In this document: positions 21,649 through 30,629 of the stretch, piece after piece
Layout: the number at the start of each line of letters is the position of its first letter
How positions within the stretch are numbered: position 1 is the stretch's first letter
Source: Acidimicrobiaceae bacterium
GTDB lineage: Bacteria > Actinomycetota > Acidimicrobiia > Acidimicrobiales > Ilumatobacteraceae
Length of the DNA: 64,000 bases
NCBI GenBank assembly: GCA_003569125.1
Contig: BGOG01000004.1
Location: 29,608 to 93,607, forward strand
Reading direction: 5' to 3'
Notes under the pieces: generated by a model
What the model was told of the DNA's origin: nothing
The model's database searches: none
Seen by the model: the letters and a program-made list of their open reading frames with translations, nothing else
Program-made: the position numbers and the translations under genes

Positions 21649-22644
21649 ATGGTTGTTGGTTCGAAGATCAATTCGGTGATGGTTCTCGCGGGCGGGGTCG
21701 GTGCCGCACGATTTCTTCGCGGACTGGCATTGGTCCACGATCAACGGGCGACCACCGCGTTGGTCAACACCGGTGACGACACCGTCTTGCACGGATTAAA
21801 TATTTCGCCCGACATCGACACTGTGATCTACACACTCAGCGAAGCGATCGACCCACAGCGCGGTTGGGGACTTTCAAATGAAACTTGGCGCGCAATGGAG
21901 TCGCTCAAGCGATACGTCGATGTGCGACCAACCGGTTCTATCGCCGCACCAGAGTGGTTCAATCTTGGCGACCAAGATCTTGCTACACATTTTTATCGAA
22001 CCGCACGAAAAAGTGAAGGTGCCGATGCATCACAAATCACCAGTGAGATCGCCCGTGCATGGAAAGTTGCCCAACGAATCGTGCCGATGACCAATAATGT
22101 CGTTGCAACTTTTGTCGAACTCGCACAAGATTGCCAAGCCGGCAAAGCAGGTGAACAAATTAGTTTTCAAGAATATTTCGTGAAATATCAACACAGCGTC
22201 GCTGTGCGAGCAATTTATTTTCAAGGTGCTGAAACTGCAAAGCCGAACTGCATCGACGAATTGAGCCGAGCCGAAGTCATCGTGATCGCTCCATCAAATC
22301 CGATTGTTTCAATCGGTCCGATTCGCGCGCTGACTGGCATAGACGAGGTGCTCGTCGCAAACCGCGAGAGAGTGGTTGCAATCTCGCCAATCATTGGCGG
22401 TCATGCCCTCAAAGGACCAGCCGATCGAATGCTCACCGAATTAGGTCACGAATCTTCTGCTCTCGGTATAGCGCGACTGTATAAGAGCATTGCTTCGACA
22501 CTTATTATTGACTCCGTGGATGCAGATCTCAAAGACGCGATTGAACGCGAAGGTTTGCGTTGCATAGTTACAAATACGGTGATGTCAGATTTGAAAGTCG
22601 CCGGCCAACTCGCGCAAACTACCCTCGACAGCGTCGTTAGATAA
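21649..22644 (+). CDS. cofD: 2-phospho-L-lactate (phosphoenolpyruvate) transferase for F420
   Basis: Joins a phospho-lactate or phosphoenolpyruvate moiety to the deazaflavin Fo in coenzyme F420 biosynthesis. 331 residues. Seen: MVLAGGVGAARFLRGLALV with the glycine-rich nucleotide loop, ALVNTGDDTVLHGLNISPDI, LSNETWRAMESLKRY, VIVIAPSNPIVSIGPI and AISPIIGGHALKGPADRM, all CofD/FbiA hallmarks. The ATG at 21649 and another at 21679 are possible starts. It lies 3 bases before cofE, forming a cofD-cofE pair, and opposite gmd. Mycobacteria carry the equivalent fbiA-fbiB pair near manB and whiB2. Confidence 0.93.
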   Translation: MVVGSKINSVMVLAGGVGAARFLRGLALVHDQRATTALVNTGDDTVLHGLNISPDIDTVIYTLSEAIDPQRGWGLSNETWRAMESLKRYVDVRPTGSIAAPEWFNLGDQDLATHFYRTARKSEGADASQITSEIARAWKVAQRIVPMTNNVVATFVELAQDCQAGKAGEQISFQEYFVKYQHSVAVRAIYFQGAETAKPNCIDELSRAEVIVIAPSNPIVSIGPIRALTGIDEVLVANRERVVAISPIIGGHALKGPADRMLTELGHESSALGIARLYKSIASTLIIDSVDADLKDAIEREGLRCIVTNTVMSDLKVAGQLAQTTLDSVVR

Positions 22645-22647
22645 ATC

Positions 22648-23361
22648 ATGGGTCGACTAACTATTTGGGGTGTAGAAGGAATCGGCGAGATCACGCCGCA
22701 AGATCAACTCGGAAAAATCATCTCCGACGCATGTCGCCAAGAACCAAACGGACCGCTTCAAAATAATGATGTCCTGGTCGTCACTCAAAAAATTGTTTCG
22801 AAAGCCGAGGGTCGTTTGGTTGCCATCGACGCCAATGACCCGCTTAGCCACAAGCAACTTGTCGAAGATGAGGCGGTGCGAATCGTGCGCCGTCGCGGAG
22901 ATCTGATCATCACCGAAACCAAGCACGGGTTCGTTTGCGCCAACAGCGGGATTGATCTGTCAAATGTCGAACGTGGATACGCGGCCTTGCTGCCAATCGA
23001 CAGCGATAAATCTGCGCGACGAATTCGTGACATCATCGGAGCGACACTCGGTGTCAGCGTCGGTGTAATCATCAGCGATACTTTTGGTCGACCTTGGAGA
23101 AAAGGATTGACCGATGTCGCGATTGGCGTCGCAGGTGTTGCCGGTGTTGTAGATCTACGTGGAACCCCCGACTCTCTTGGCAGAATCATGCAAGTAACCG
23201 AAGTTGCGGTCGCCGACGAGTTAGCCAGTGCGGCTGAACTCGTGATGGGAAAATCTTCTGGAGTTCCAGTTGCAATAGTTCGCGGGGTTGACGAAACTTG
23301 GTTTCGCAATTCAGATATTGGCGAGCTTGTCAGACCTCCACAAGAAGATCTCTTTCGCTAA
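22648..23361 (+). CDS. cofE: Coenzyme F420-0:L-glutamate ligase (CofE domain only)
   Basis: Adds glutamate residues to F420-0. 237 residues, with the start MGRLTIWGVEGIGEI, DVLVVTQKIVSKAEGRLV, DTFGRPWRKGLTDVAIGVAG and PDSLGRIMQVTEVAVADELA, typical of CofE. The C-terminal flavin (nitroreductase-like) domain found in mycobacterial FbiB, which doubles the length, is missing; the protein ends right after the ligase core (RPPQEDLFR). A separate reductase elsewhere would be needed if that step takes place. It starts 3 bases after cofD. cofC is encoded 23 kb away at 46389. Confidence 0.92.
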   Translation: MGRLTIWGVEGIGEITPQDQLGKIISDACRQEPNGPLQNNDVLVVTQKIVSKAEGRLVAIDANDPLSHKQLVEDEAVRIVRRRGDLIITETKHGFVCANSGIDLSNVERGYAALLPIDSDKSARRIRDIIGATLGVSVGVIISDTFGRPWRKGLTDVAIGVAGVAGVVDLRGTPDSLGRIMQVTEVAVADELASAAELVMGKSSGVPVAIVRGVDETWFRNSDIGELVRPPQEDLFR

Positions 23362-23365
23362 TTTG

Positions 23366-24283
23366 CTAGTTTAAATCAGCTAGCAATTCTGCAATACCTG
23401 CTTTTACTGATGTCCAGTGCGCCCAACCAAGTTGAATCCGCGCACGAGTTGCGTTGACCGAGTTGCGTTGCAACTCTCCGTGCCTCGCAGGCTCAAATCT
23501 TTCTCTCAATGTTGTCGATGCCCCCATCAACTTCCACAAGTCTTGAACTGAAGTTTGAATTCCGGTTCCGATGTTGATTATCAGCCCGCCCCCCTTGGTC
23601 ATTGCGCGAGACAGGGCATCGACTGCATCATCAATGAACAAAAAATCTCGGGTTTGACGACCACTTCCAAAAATAACCGGCGAATTATTTGTGTGCATTG
23701 CATCAGCGAATGCCGCAACGACTCCATCACTCGGGCGTTGGCGCTTGCCGTAAACATTTGTCATCGCCAGAGCAGTGAACTCGACATCGTAACTTTCGCG
23801 ATATACAGCCAAGAGATCTACGAGTGCGTTCGCCATTACATAGGCGACGCCCATCGGTTCGGGCTTGCGACCTTCTTTGACGGGCAACTGTCGTGCCGGG
23901 ACTTCGCCATACAACAAGTTTGCCGGCAGGGCCACGACTACTTTTTTGATTTTGTGTTTGTGTGCCGCTTCAAGAACCGTCAGTAGCAAACTTGCCGAAG
24001 CCAAGAACTCGCTCGTTGTGGTTTGGCTTGGTGGCAGCAGTGCCAAATGATAAATAACAGACGGTTGACGAATCGAAATCAACTCAGAAAACTCTGGTGC
24101 CAAAATATTCAAATGGTGAAATCGCAACCCGCTTCCGATTGCTCTGGCCTCGCTGAGATTAGCCAAAGACCCAACCGATAAATCGTCGACTACTTCAACA
24201 TTGTGACCGTCAGCCAACAACCGATCAACTAAATGCGAGCCAATGAAACCAGCACCACCACAAACAAGTGCACTGTTTTGCAT
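23366..24283 (-). CDS. NAD(P)-binding SDR/epimerase-like protein with altered catalytic residues
   Basis: 305 residues of the extended SDR (UDP-sugar epimerase) fold: ALVCGGAGFIGSHLVDRLLA (glycine-rich NAD loop), NVEVVDDLSVGSLANL, VIYHLALLP, ALAMTNVYGKRQRP and FGSGRQTRDFLFIDD. Catalytic positions differ from active family members. The usual YxxxK reads YVMAN (Asn for Lys) and the usual SS-Y segment reads ALPANLLYGE. Binding may be retained without the usual chemistry. It sits beside the mannose pyrophosphorylase, convergent with cofE with a 4-base gap. I do not assign a sugar substrate. Confidence 0.75.
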   Translation of the reverse strand: MQNSALVCGGAGFIGSHLVDRLLADGHNVEVVDDLSVGSLANLSEARAIGSGLRFHHLNILAPEFSELISIRQPSVIYHLALLPPSQTTTSEFLASASLLLTVLEAAHKHKIKKVVVALPANLLYGEVPARQLPVKEGRKPEPMGVAYVMANALVDLLAVYRESYDVEFTALAMTNVYGKRQRPSDGVVAAFADAMHTNNSPVIFGSGRQTRDFLFIDDAVDALSRAMTKGGGLIINIGTGIQTSVQDLWKLMGASTTLRERFEPARHGELQRNSVNATRARIQLGWAHWTSVKAGIAELLADLN

Positions 24284-24312
24284 CAGTTATTTTCTGAAGA
24301 TTGATTTACTAG

Positions 24313-25335
24313 TCATCTACCCTTGTTCTGACTTGCCGGATCTGGAACTTTGGCATCTCTCAATACGGCACCCGAATTTACCTCGCCTTGTGCACCTATT
24401 AAGCAAGATGTTACTTGTGCGAACGCACCGATGTGTCCCATTACTGCACTATCTATCACGACTGCATTGGCATCAACTCTCGCGTCGGCGAGCAACACAC
24501 TGCGCACAATTTGCGCATTTTCTCCAACCACGCAATTTGCGCCGATTGTGCTTTGAGTAATTACCGCCGTCGGGTCAACGGTTGCGGTCTCATCGACTGG
24601 CGTAACTTTATAGATGCTTTTTCTCGAGAGAAGTTCAACATTGCTGCGAACATAAGTATCGGGACGACCCGCGTCTATCCAGTAGTCGTCGGTTGGCAAC
24701 GCATACAGAACCCCTTCGCGAACCATCTCAGGAAACGTTTCTCGTTCGATCGAAAGTGGCGCCGTGCCGGGCATTCGCTCGAGTGCAGAAGTTTCGAAAA
24801 CATATGTTCCGCCATTGACGTGCCGTGACGCAGTTTCGCCGGTCTTCGGTTTTTCAACAAATCTAATCACTTTGCCGTTGGCGTCAGTTTCAACGACACC
24901 GTATTGAGAAGGGTCTGCGACCGGAGTCAAATGAATCGTGCCTTGGGCATGAGCCGAACGATGAAACTCAACAAGTTTTGCAACATCTAAATCAGTCAGA
25001 ATGTCGCCGTTGGCAACGATAAATGTTTCACCACGCTCATAGATTTTCGCATCACGCGCCGCAAACCCGATTGCCCCCGACGTGTCTAGCGGTCGATCTT
25101 CGACCGCATAACTTAGTTCGACACCAGCACAGCGATTATTCGGAAACGCTTTCAAAAACGGCTCGGGTTTAAAGCCGAGTGCCAGCACCGCGTGAGTCAC
25201 TCCACCATGCGCAAGCGAAGTCATCAGTCTTTCTAAAAGCGGAATATTGCAGACCGGCAACAACGGTTTGGGAATCTCAAAAGTCAGTGGTCGAAGCCTT
25301 GTGCCAAAACCGCCGACGAGCACTACTGCGTGCAT
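24313..25335 (-). CDS. manC: NDP-sugar (probably mannose-1-phosphate) pyrophosphorylase
   Basis: 340 residues. Nucleotidyltransferase start MHAVVLVGGFGTRLRPLTFE with GGxGTRLRPLT, then KPLLPVCNIPLLERL, FIVANGDILTDLD (metal Asp) and FVEKPKTGE, ending in a left-handed helix region (GENAQIVRSVLLADARVDAN). It makes NDP-sugar from sugar-1-phosphate. GDP-mannose is most likely because manB, gmd and fcl are nearby and the architecture matches the mycobacterial GDP-mannose pyrophosphorylase. A UDP-glucose or other specificity cannot be excluded. A ribosome site (AGGAAG) precedes the ATG. It lies in a minus-strand run with the epimerase-like gene. Confidence 0.85.
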   Translation of the reverse strand: MHAVVLVGGFGTRLRPLTFEIPKPLLPVCNIPLLERLMTSLAHGGVTHAVLALGFKPEPFLKAFPNNRCAGVELSYAVEDRPLDTSGAIGFAARDAKIYERGETFIVANGDILTDLDVAKLVEFHRSAHAQGTIHLTPVADPSQYGVVETDANGKVIRFVEKPKTGETASRHVNGGTYVFETSALERMPGTAPLSIERETFPEMVREGVLYALPTDDYWIDAGRPDTYVRSNVELLSRKSIYKVTPVDETATVDPTAVITQSTIGANCVVGENAQIVRSVLLADARVDANAVVIDSAVMGHIGAFAQVTSCLIGAQGEVNSGAVLRDAKVPDPASQNKGR

Positions 25336-25346
25336 GTCAGATCTTC

Positions 25347-26021
25347 CTATGAGTTAAGGGTGAGTAGTTCTAAATCTGATGTTGAAACTGGTTGTGGTGC
25401 TTCGACATCTTTGGCAACGAAGGCGAGCGTTATCGCCATACCGTTACCAGTCAAACGAACTTTGCCGAGATCTGCGATTGAAATCTTTGAAGATGAAATC
25501 TTGCTATCCCAGACCGAAACTTGCACCGATGCGTCTTTATCGCCACATTTTGTGTCTGTTTCAGAAATTGTTTCGCCGTTATTGATCGACTCTGGAAACT
25601 TGATTGAATCGTTTGTGACTTCGATGCCGTACAAATCAAAGATTGTCTGCAGATTTGCTCGACGCTCACCAGAAAGAACTTGTGGCTCCCAACGAATGAC
25701 GCCGGCCGACTCGATGTAGGCGCCGGCCTTGAGCGTGGCGGCACTCGCGCCGAGGTCTTGGGTTGCTGGCAGGCTCTCAATGAACTGGTCGCACTTGTAG
25801 ATACCAAATGCCGTGTAGTAGTTCTGTTTCGCCGTGTCTAATGCACTGACCTGTTCTTGACTCTGACGGGCATAAGCGATCAGCGCAACGCCGAGAACGC
25901 AGATGACAAATATCATCGTCGGAAACAATGTGCCGCCTTGCAGTCGAATCTTTCGACCCTTTTTGTTTTTGCTGACTGCCGCGAGTCGAGCGATTTTTTT
26001 AGCAGAAGATGAGGTAGCCAC
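25347..26021 (-). CDS. Hypothetical single-span membrane protein
   Basis: 224 residues. A basic cytoplasmic start (AKKIARLAAVSKNKKGRK), one transmembrane helix (TLFPTMIFVICVLGVALIAY), then an extracytoplasmic domain with two cysteines (YKCDQF and TKCGDK) that could form a disulfide. No family recognised. It lies between the GT4 genes and the pyrophosphorylase gene, so an envelope function is possible. Confidence 0.65.
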   Translation of the reverse strand: MATSSSAKKIARLAAVSKNKKGRKIRLQGGTLFPTMIFVICVLGVALIAYARQSQEQVSALDTAKQNYYTAFGIYKCDQFIESLPATQDLGASAATLKAGAYIESAGVIRWEPQVLSGERRANLQTIFDLYGIEVTNDSIKFPESINNGETISETDTKCGDKDASVQVSVWDSKISSSKISIADLGKVRLTGNGMAITLAFVAKDVEAPQPVSTSDLELLTLNS

Positions 26022-26041
26022 GAAGAAGAAATGCTACCGCC

Positions 26042-27277
26042 TTATGGCGCATACAAGGCTTCGTACCGTTGTGCAACCGAACCCGCAGAGGCATGGCTCT
26101 CGACCCAAGTTCTTCCGCGCTCGCCCATTTCGCCGAGCATTTTCGGGTCTTGCGCCATCGTCTTGAGCGCGGAAATAAAAGCCACTTGATCATCCGGCGC
26201 AACGCAAATTCCGGCCTTGGCAGCCGCCAAGATTCGCGGCACCTCTGTATCTAAATCGACTGCGGCACAAACTGGTCTACCCGCTGCAAGTACGGAGTAT
26301 GTTTTGGATGGAACACTCACCGAACCAAGACCGCGCTTTAACGGCACGACATGAATATCGCCAGTTGCTAAAACTTCACTGAGTCGCGAAATATCTTGAT
26401 AATCGCCAAAACGAATGTTGTCGAGCCCGCGTGCTGCGGCTTGCAAAGATTCACGGGCAGCACCCTCGCCGTTGATAACGAAAATTAGTTGCGTCAATTC
26501 TCGCGCCGCAGCAATCAACATCTCGAGTGATTGCGAAAATCCGACATTGCCGGCATACATCACGACCATCTCTTCACCGATCTCGAGTTCATGGCGATAT
26601 TTGGTCATTCGTGACATCGGCGTGATCGCGTGAGTGTCAACGAAGTTCGGGATCACACGAACACGCTTGTGAAACCTCTGATCAAGTTTTCGTTGCACAT
26701 TGTTCGCGAGATCATCCGACAACAACACAACCAAATCCGACTTTTGATAGCTGACTCGCTCGAGCCATCTTGCCGCTTTGATAATTTTTTGATTCGAAAT
26801 TGCGCCGGTTTCAATTGCTGCATCAGGGAAAATATCTTGAATATTAAACACAAGTTTTCCGCCACGAAATATTTTCGTCAACCACCCCGTCAGCCCGAGC
26901 GTGAGCGGTGGCGACATCGCCAATACGCCGTCTATGCGACGAGGAAGCCCACCAGCAACCAGACTTCGCAAACCAACGATTGCGCTGAACAAAATAAATC
27001 CAACTGCGCGGCGCAACAAATTTAATTTGGTCTTGCCGGCAAATGGCTGAACTCGAGTTATTGACCCCCACCGGGTTTTTTCAACTCGCCACAACGCGCC
27101 CGACCAACCTTGCTCGACTTGATGTTTGCGATACCACGGCAGCGAAGTTACGACATGAAGTTCGTGCCCGCGGTTTGCGAGTTCGTGCACGATTCGTGTC
27201 ATCACCACACCTGTTGGTGCCATATCGGGCTCAAAATGCGGACATAAAACGACCAAACGCAGTTTTTTCTGGCTCAT
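26042..27277 (-). CDS. GT4-family glycosyltransferase (WbuB-like)
   Basis: 411 residues with two Rossmann domains. Begins with LRLVVLCPHFEPDMAPTGVV, later LVFNIQDIFPDAAIETG, a DVVLLSDDLANNVQRK-like stretch, RVIPNFVDTHAITP, MYAGNVGFSQSLEMLI and PSKTYSVLAAGRPVCA, where retaining GT4 enzymes bind the nucleotide. Resembles WbuB-type fucosamine or hexosamine transferases in lipopolysaccharide clusters. It is separated by 24 bases from another GT4 gene. The sugar is not predicted. Confidence 0.85.
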   Translation of the reverse strand: MSQKKLRLVVLCPHFEPDMAPTGVVMTRIVHELANRGHELHVVTSLPWYRKHQVEQGWSGALWRVEKTRWGSITRVQPFAGKTKLNLLRRAVGFILFSAIVGLRSLVAGGLPRRIDGVLAMSPPLTLGLTGWLTKIFRGGKLVFNIQDIFPDAAIETGAISNQKIIKAARWLERVSYQKSDLVVLLSDDLANNVQRKLDQRFHKRVRVIPNFVDTHAITPMSRMTKYRHELEIGEEMVVMYAGNVGFSQSLEMLIAAARELTQLIFVINGEGAARESLQAAARGLDNIRFGDYQDISRLSEVLATGDIHVVPLKRGLGSVSVPSKTYSVLAAGRPVCAAVDLDTEVPRILAAAKAGICVAPDDQVAFISALKTMAQDPKMLGEMGERGRTWVESHASAGSVAQRYEALYAP

Positions 27278-27301
27278 GATTTCTGGCTCATGATTTCGCG
27301 C

Positions 27302-28423
27302 TCACAATAATGCCGCTGAATAGGCTTCGACTAAATCGTTGCCAGAATTTTCAATCGAATAATGTTTCGCACGAAGTTTGCCAGCAGCAACGAATTTTTC
27401 GCGTTGTGTTTGAACGATTTGCAATGCGTCAGACCATGCATCAAATTCAAGGGGCAAAACCAAACCGGCGTCACCCACAACTTCGGGTAGTGACGCGCAG
27501 TTGCTGGCAATTACGGGCGTACCGACGATCATTGCTTCGATCACGGGTGCACCGAAACCCTCATACAAACTCGGAAACACCAGTGCAAGCGAAAGTTTCA
27601 GCAAACCATCGCGATCGCCATCGCTGACACGGCCCATGCGCATAACTCTGTCGTCGAGATTGAGTCGGCGAACTTCACGCATGAACTCTTCTTCGGCTCG
27701 ACCTTTGCCGCCAGCACAGACCAGCACCAGGTCTTTATCAGTCCAGTGCAGTTTCATTAGTTGCAATAAAAACTTGTGATTTTTGTGCGGATGAGTGATC
27801 GCTGGCAAAAAAATCACTTTTTTAGATTCAAGGCGAAAACGTCGGCGCAACTCTTCTTGGCTTGTTGAATCTTTGCCAAGAACCGAATCTACGCCGTGTC
27901 TGACTACCCGCAGTTTTTCGACGGGCAGATTGAATCCACTAATCAATCGATCGCGCACGTAACCACTTGGAGTCGTTATGACCGTTGCTCGATTTAAAGA
28001 ACTCGGCACGACTTTGCGCAGATACGCCAACCTGACTCGGCTGAAATTCTCGGGAAACGAAAGATACTGCACATCGTGCATCGTTAAAATCGTTTTTCGC
28101 GGACCAAGTCTTGGCATCGTTCCACCGCCGTGGTGAATCGCGTCAAACTTACGAGACTTGATCGCCAGCCAAGTTTGTTCAAGTGCGATTCGTGCCAACC
28201 GAGCACCGCGATGTGCCGGGGCCTCTACACACTCATAGATCGAGGCAAGTTCGGGGTGATGTAGTGCGAAATCTTTCTGAACAAACAATGTGACTTGATA
28301 ATCATGCTTTGCTTTTTCGTTCAATGACAGACCCATCAACTGCCTTAACAAATATTCTTGCGAGCCGCCGACTTGCCCGGTGCGCAACCACAATAAGTTC
28401 ACGGCGATTTGTTTTTTCTTCAC
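27302..28423 (-). CDS. GT4-family glycosyltransferase (mannosyltransferase-like)
   Basis: 373 residues. Starts KKKQIAVNLLWLRTGQVGGS, then LTMHDVQYLSFPENFSRVRL, VITTPSGYVRDRLISGF, VRHGVDSVLGKD, IFLPAITHPHKNHKFLLQLM and the nucleotide-binding ALVFPSLYEGFGAPVIEAM with the E-x7-E pair. This pattern is shared by mannosyltransferases such as the WbaZ or MtfB groups. It overlaps the next gene by four bases. Confidence 0.87.
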   Translation of the reverse strand: MKKKQIAVNLLWLRTGQVGGSQEYLLRQLMGLSLNEKAKHDYQVTLFVQKDFALHHPELASIYECVEAPAHRGARLARIALEQTWLAIKSRKFDAIHHGGGTMPRLGPRKTILTMHDVQYLSFPENFSRVRLAYLRKVVPSSLNRATVITTPSGYVRDRLISGFNLPVEKLRVVRHGVDSVLGKDSTSQEELRRRFRLESKKVIFLPAITHPHKNHKFLLQLMKLHWTDKDLVLVCAGGKGRAEEEFMREVRRLNLDDRVMRMGRVSDGDRDGLLKLSLALVFPSLYEGFGAPVIEAMIVGTPVIASNCASLPEVVGDAGLVLPLEFDAWSDALQIVQTQREKFVAAGKLRAKHYSIENSGNDLVEAYSAALL

Positions 28424-29520
28424 CCGACTACCTGATCATAAATAGATGCGGTGCGTAACGCCGATTGATTCCATGTCATTTCTGCAGCGCGCTTATAGCC
28501 GAGCTCAACCAAAGTATTTTTTTGGCTCAAAGCGTTGACAACACCGTCGGCGATACTTGACAAATCGAGCGGATCGACAAGCATCGCGGCGTTACCGGCA
28601 ACTTCTTGGGTCGATGAACCACGACTCGTCACAACTGGCACACCGCAACTCATCGCTTCGAGAATCGGCAAACCAAAACCCTCCATAAGAGATGGATAAC
28701 AAAATGCCTCTGCATTCGAATAGACGACACCCAGATCGCCCGACTCGACAAAACCCAAAAATTTTACGCGCGGAGATTTTTGAGTCGATGTTTTCGATTT
28801 ATTGTCGGTCATCGACTCGACTTGTACATCTCCCCAGCCAGCGGCGCCAACGACAACTAGTTGTGGCACCGAGTCACCGAGAGTTTCAAGAGCGGCCACT
28901 AGTCGCGACAGGTTTTTGCGCGGCTCCAGCGTGCCGACGAACAAAAGGTACTCGCCCGACAAACCCAAACGGCTGAGAACTTGTGCCGGGTTTGGCGCGA
29001 CAACCGGCGCGTTCACCCCGAGCGGCACATGGCACAAACGATCGGCCGAAAAACCAAATTCAAGACAGTCATCTAGCGTCGCTTGTGACGAACACAACAA
29101 AATTTCAGCGTGCTTCAACAATATTTTCAAACTTCGCCGAAACACAGAATTGCCACGACGACTGAAAAATTCTGGATACTTCAAAAATGCCAAGTCATGT
29201 ATCGTCGCGATCATTTTTGCACGCGACGCAAACGGAATTATCGATGTGCAGTGCAAAAGATCAACCTCGCCAGTCGCCCGCTCGACGCGTGGGGCACGAA
29301 AACGCAGTGACGTCTCGTAAAGCGCGGCCCCGTGCAATGCGAGTTGTTGAACTTTTATCGGTGGCGCATATGACGAGGCTGGTTCACCTTTGTTGTTTCC
29401 GGCGACACCAATGAGTTGCACATCGGGTCGCGCCACCGACAATGCTTTGGCGATTTCGATTGCCGATGTGGCGGTTCCGCCTGGCACTCGGTGCCAACAT
29501 TGCTCCAATGAGTAGGCCAC
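28420..29520 (-). CDS. GT4-family glycosyltransferase
   Basis: About 366 residues from the GTG at 29520, which has GAAGG six bases upstream; the longer frame to 29604 lacks support. Seen: MATIHDLAFLKYPEFFSRRG, LCSSQATLDDCLEFGF, CHVPLGVNAPVVAPNP, LFVGTLEPRKNLSRLVAALE and AFCYPSLMEGFGLPILEAMS with the E-x7-E active site. The gene overlaps the next GT4 gene by four bases, so the pair is translationally coupled and likely acts in sequence. Donor sugar not predicted. Confidence 0.87.
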   Translation of the reverse strand: MAYSLEQCWHRVPGGTATSAIEIAKALSVARPDVQLIGVAGNNKGEPASSYAPPIKVQQLALHGAALYETSLRFRAPRVERATGEVDLLHCTSIIPFASRAKMIATIHDLAFLKYPEFFSRRGNSVFRRSLKILLKHAEILLCSSQATLDDCLEFGFSADRLCHVPLGVNAPVVAPNPAQVLSRLGLSGEYLLFVGTLEPRKNLSRLVAALETLGDSVPQLVVVGAAGWGDVQVESMTDNKSKTSTQKSPRVKFLGFVESGDLGVVYSNAEAFCYPSLMEGFGLPILEAMSCGVPVVTSRGSSTQEVAGNAAMLVDPLDLSSIADGVVNALSQKNTLVELGYKRAAEMTWNQSALRTASIYDQVVG

Positions 29521-29646
29521 CCGCACACCTTCTATTCTGCCCGTCTTGGCTTCGTATCGGGTGAACAGCCAACATTGCCTTGCCGATATTCGCCAACACA
29601 GCATTCATAAGCACAGCATTTTCGGTCGTACGATGTAGATATCCGT

Positions 29647-30624
29647 ATGAGCGAAAAGTCTTCATCGCCGAAATTCTGGAAAGACCGAGTTGTGGTCGTC
29701 ACCGGTGGAAACGGGTTTCTCGGTCGCAATGTCGTGGATGCTTTCACCCAGGCTGGCGCAAAAGTCGTCGCACCGCGTCGCACTGAAGCAGATCTGACAC
29801 AACCAGGTGTCGCCCTCGAACTATTCAAAAAACACAAACCGAGCCATGTCGTACATCTCGCGGCGCGAGTCGGTGGCATCGGCTACAACCAGGTTGCGCC
29901 TGCTCCGCTTTATCTCGACAACTTGATGATGGGTACGAATACCATCGAGGCCGCGCGAGCAACCAGCGTTGAAAAAACGATTTTGCTCGGCACCGTGTGC
30001 AGTTATCCAAAATTTACTCCGGTGCCGTTTCGTGAAGAATCAATTTGGGATGGATACCCCGAAGAAACTAACGCCCCCTACGGCATCGCCAAAAAGGCGT
30101 TGCTGGTTCACGCTCAAGTCAACGCCCAACAATACGGTCAGCGTTTTGCGTTTCTGATCCCGACAAATTTGTTCGGCCCCGGAGACAAGTTTCATCCCGA
30201 TGTATCACATGTGATTCCGGCGCTGATCAAAAAATGTGTCGAGGCCAAGGAGCAAAACCTTGACAAGATTTCTGTGTGGGGAACGGGTTCGGCAAGTCGA
30301 GACTATTTATATGTCAAAGATGCCGCACGCGCAATTCTTTTGGCTGGAGAACTTCACGATTCAAGTGAGCCACTCAATCTTGGCAACAACCGCGAAATTA
30401 CGATCCGTGAAACTGCCGAGACGATCGCGCGACTAGTTGGTTTTACCGGCGAACTTGTCTGGGATTCATCTCGACCAGATGGCCAACCTCGTCGCCGTGT
30501 CGATGCGTCTCGGGCCGAGCGCGAACTTGGATGGCACGCCACGATGGATTTCGAAGATGGTTTACGCGAAACAGTGAAGTGGTTTATTGCCAATCGTCAA
30601 GAAGCGTTGCTTCTACCGTCTTAA
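29647..30624 (+). CDS. fcl: GDP-L-fucose synthase
   Basis: Epimerises and reduces GDP-4-keto-6-deoxymannose to GDP-L-fucose. 325 residues. NADP-binding VVVVTGGNGFLGRNVVDAF, then HLAARVGGIGYNQVAPAPLY with the family-specific AA-VGGI, catalytic LLGTVCSYPKFT and the YxxxK of NAPYGIAKKALLVH, LFGPGDKFHPDVSHVIPALI and WGTGSASRDYLYVKDAA. These match Fcl/WcaG closely. It completes a GDP-L-fucose route with manB, manC and gmd in this window, so fucose or a related 6-deoxy sugar is probably part of the surface polysaccharide. It is divergent from the GT4 gene run and followed closely by the rhomboid gene. Confidence 0.93.
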   Translation: MSEKSSSPKFWKDRVVVVTGGNGFLGRNVVDAFTQAGAKVVAPRRTEADLTQPGVALELFKKHKPSHVVHLAARVGGIGYNQVAPAPLYLDNLMMGTNTIEAARATSVEKTILLGTVCSYPKFTPVPFREESIWDGYPEETNAPYGIAKKALLVHAQVNAQQYGQRFAFLIPTNLFGPGDKFHPDVSHVIPALIKKCVEAKEQNLDKISVWGTGSASRDYLYVKDAARAILLAGELHDSSEPLNLGNNREITIRETAETIARLVGFTGELVWDSSRPDGQPRRRVDASRAERELGWHATMDFEDGLRETVKWFIANRQEALLLPS

Positions 30625-30629
30625 TTGTT

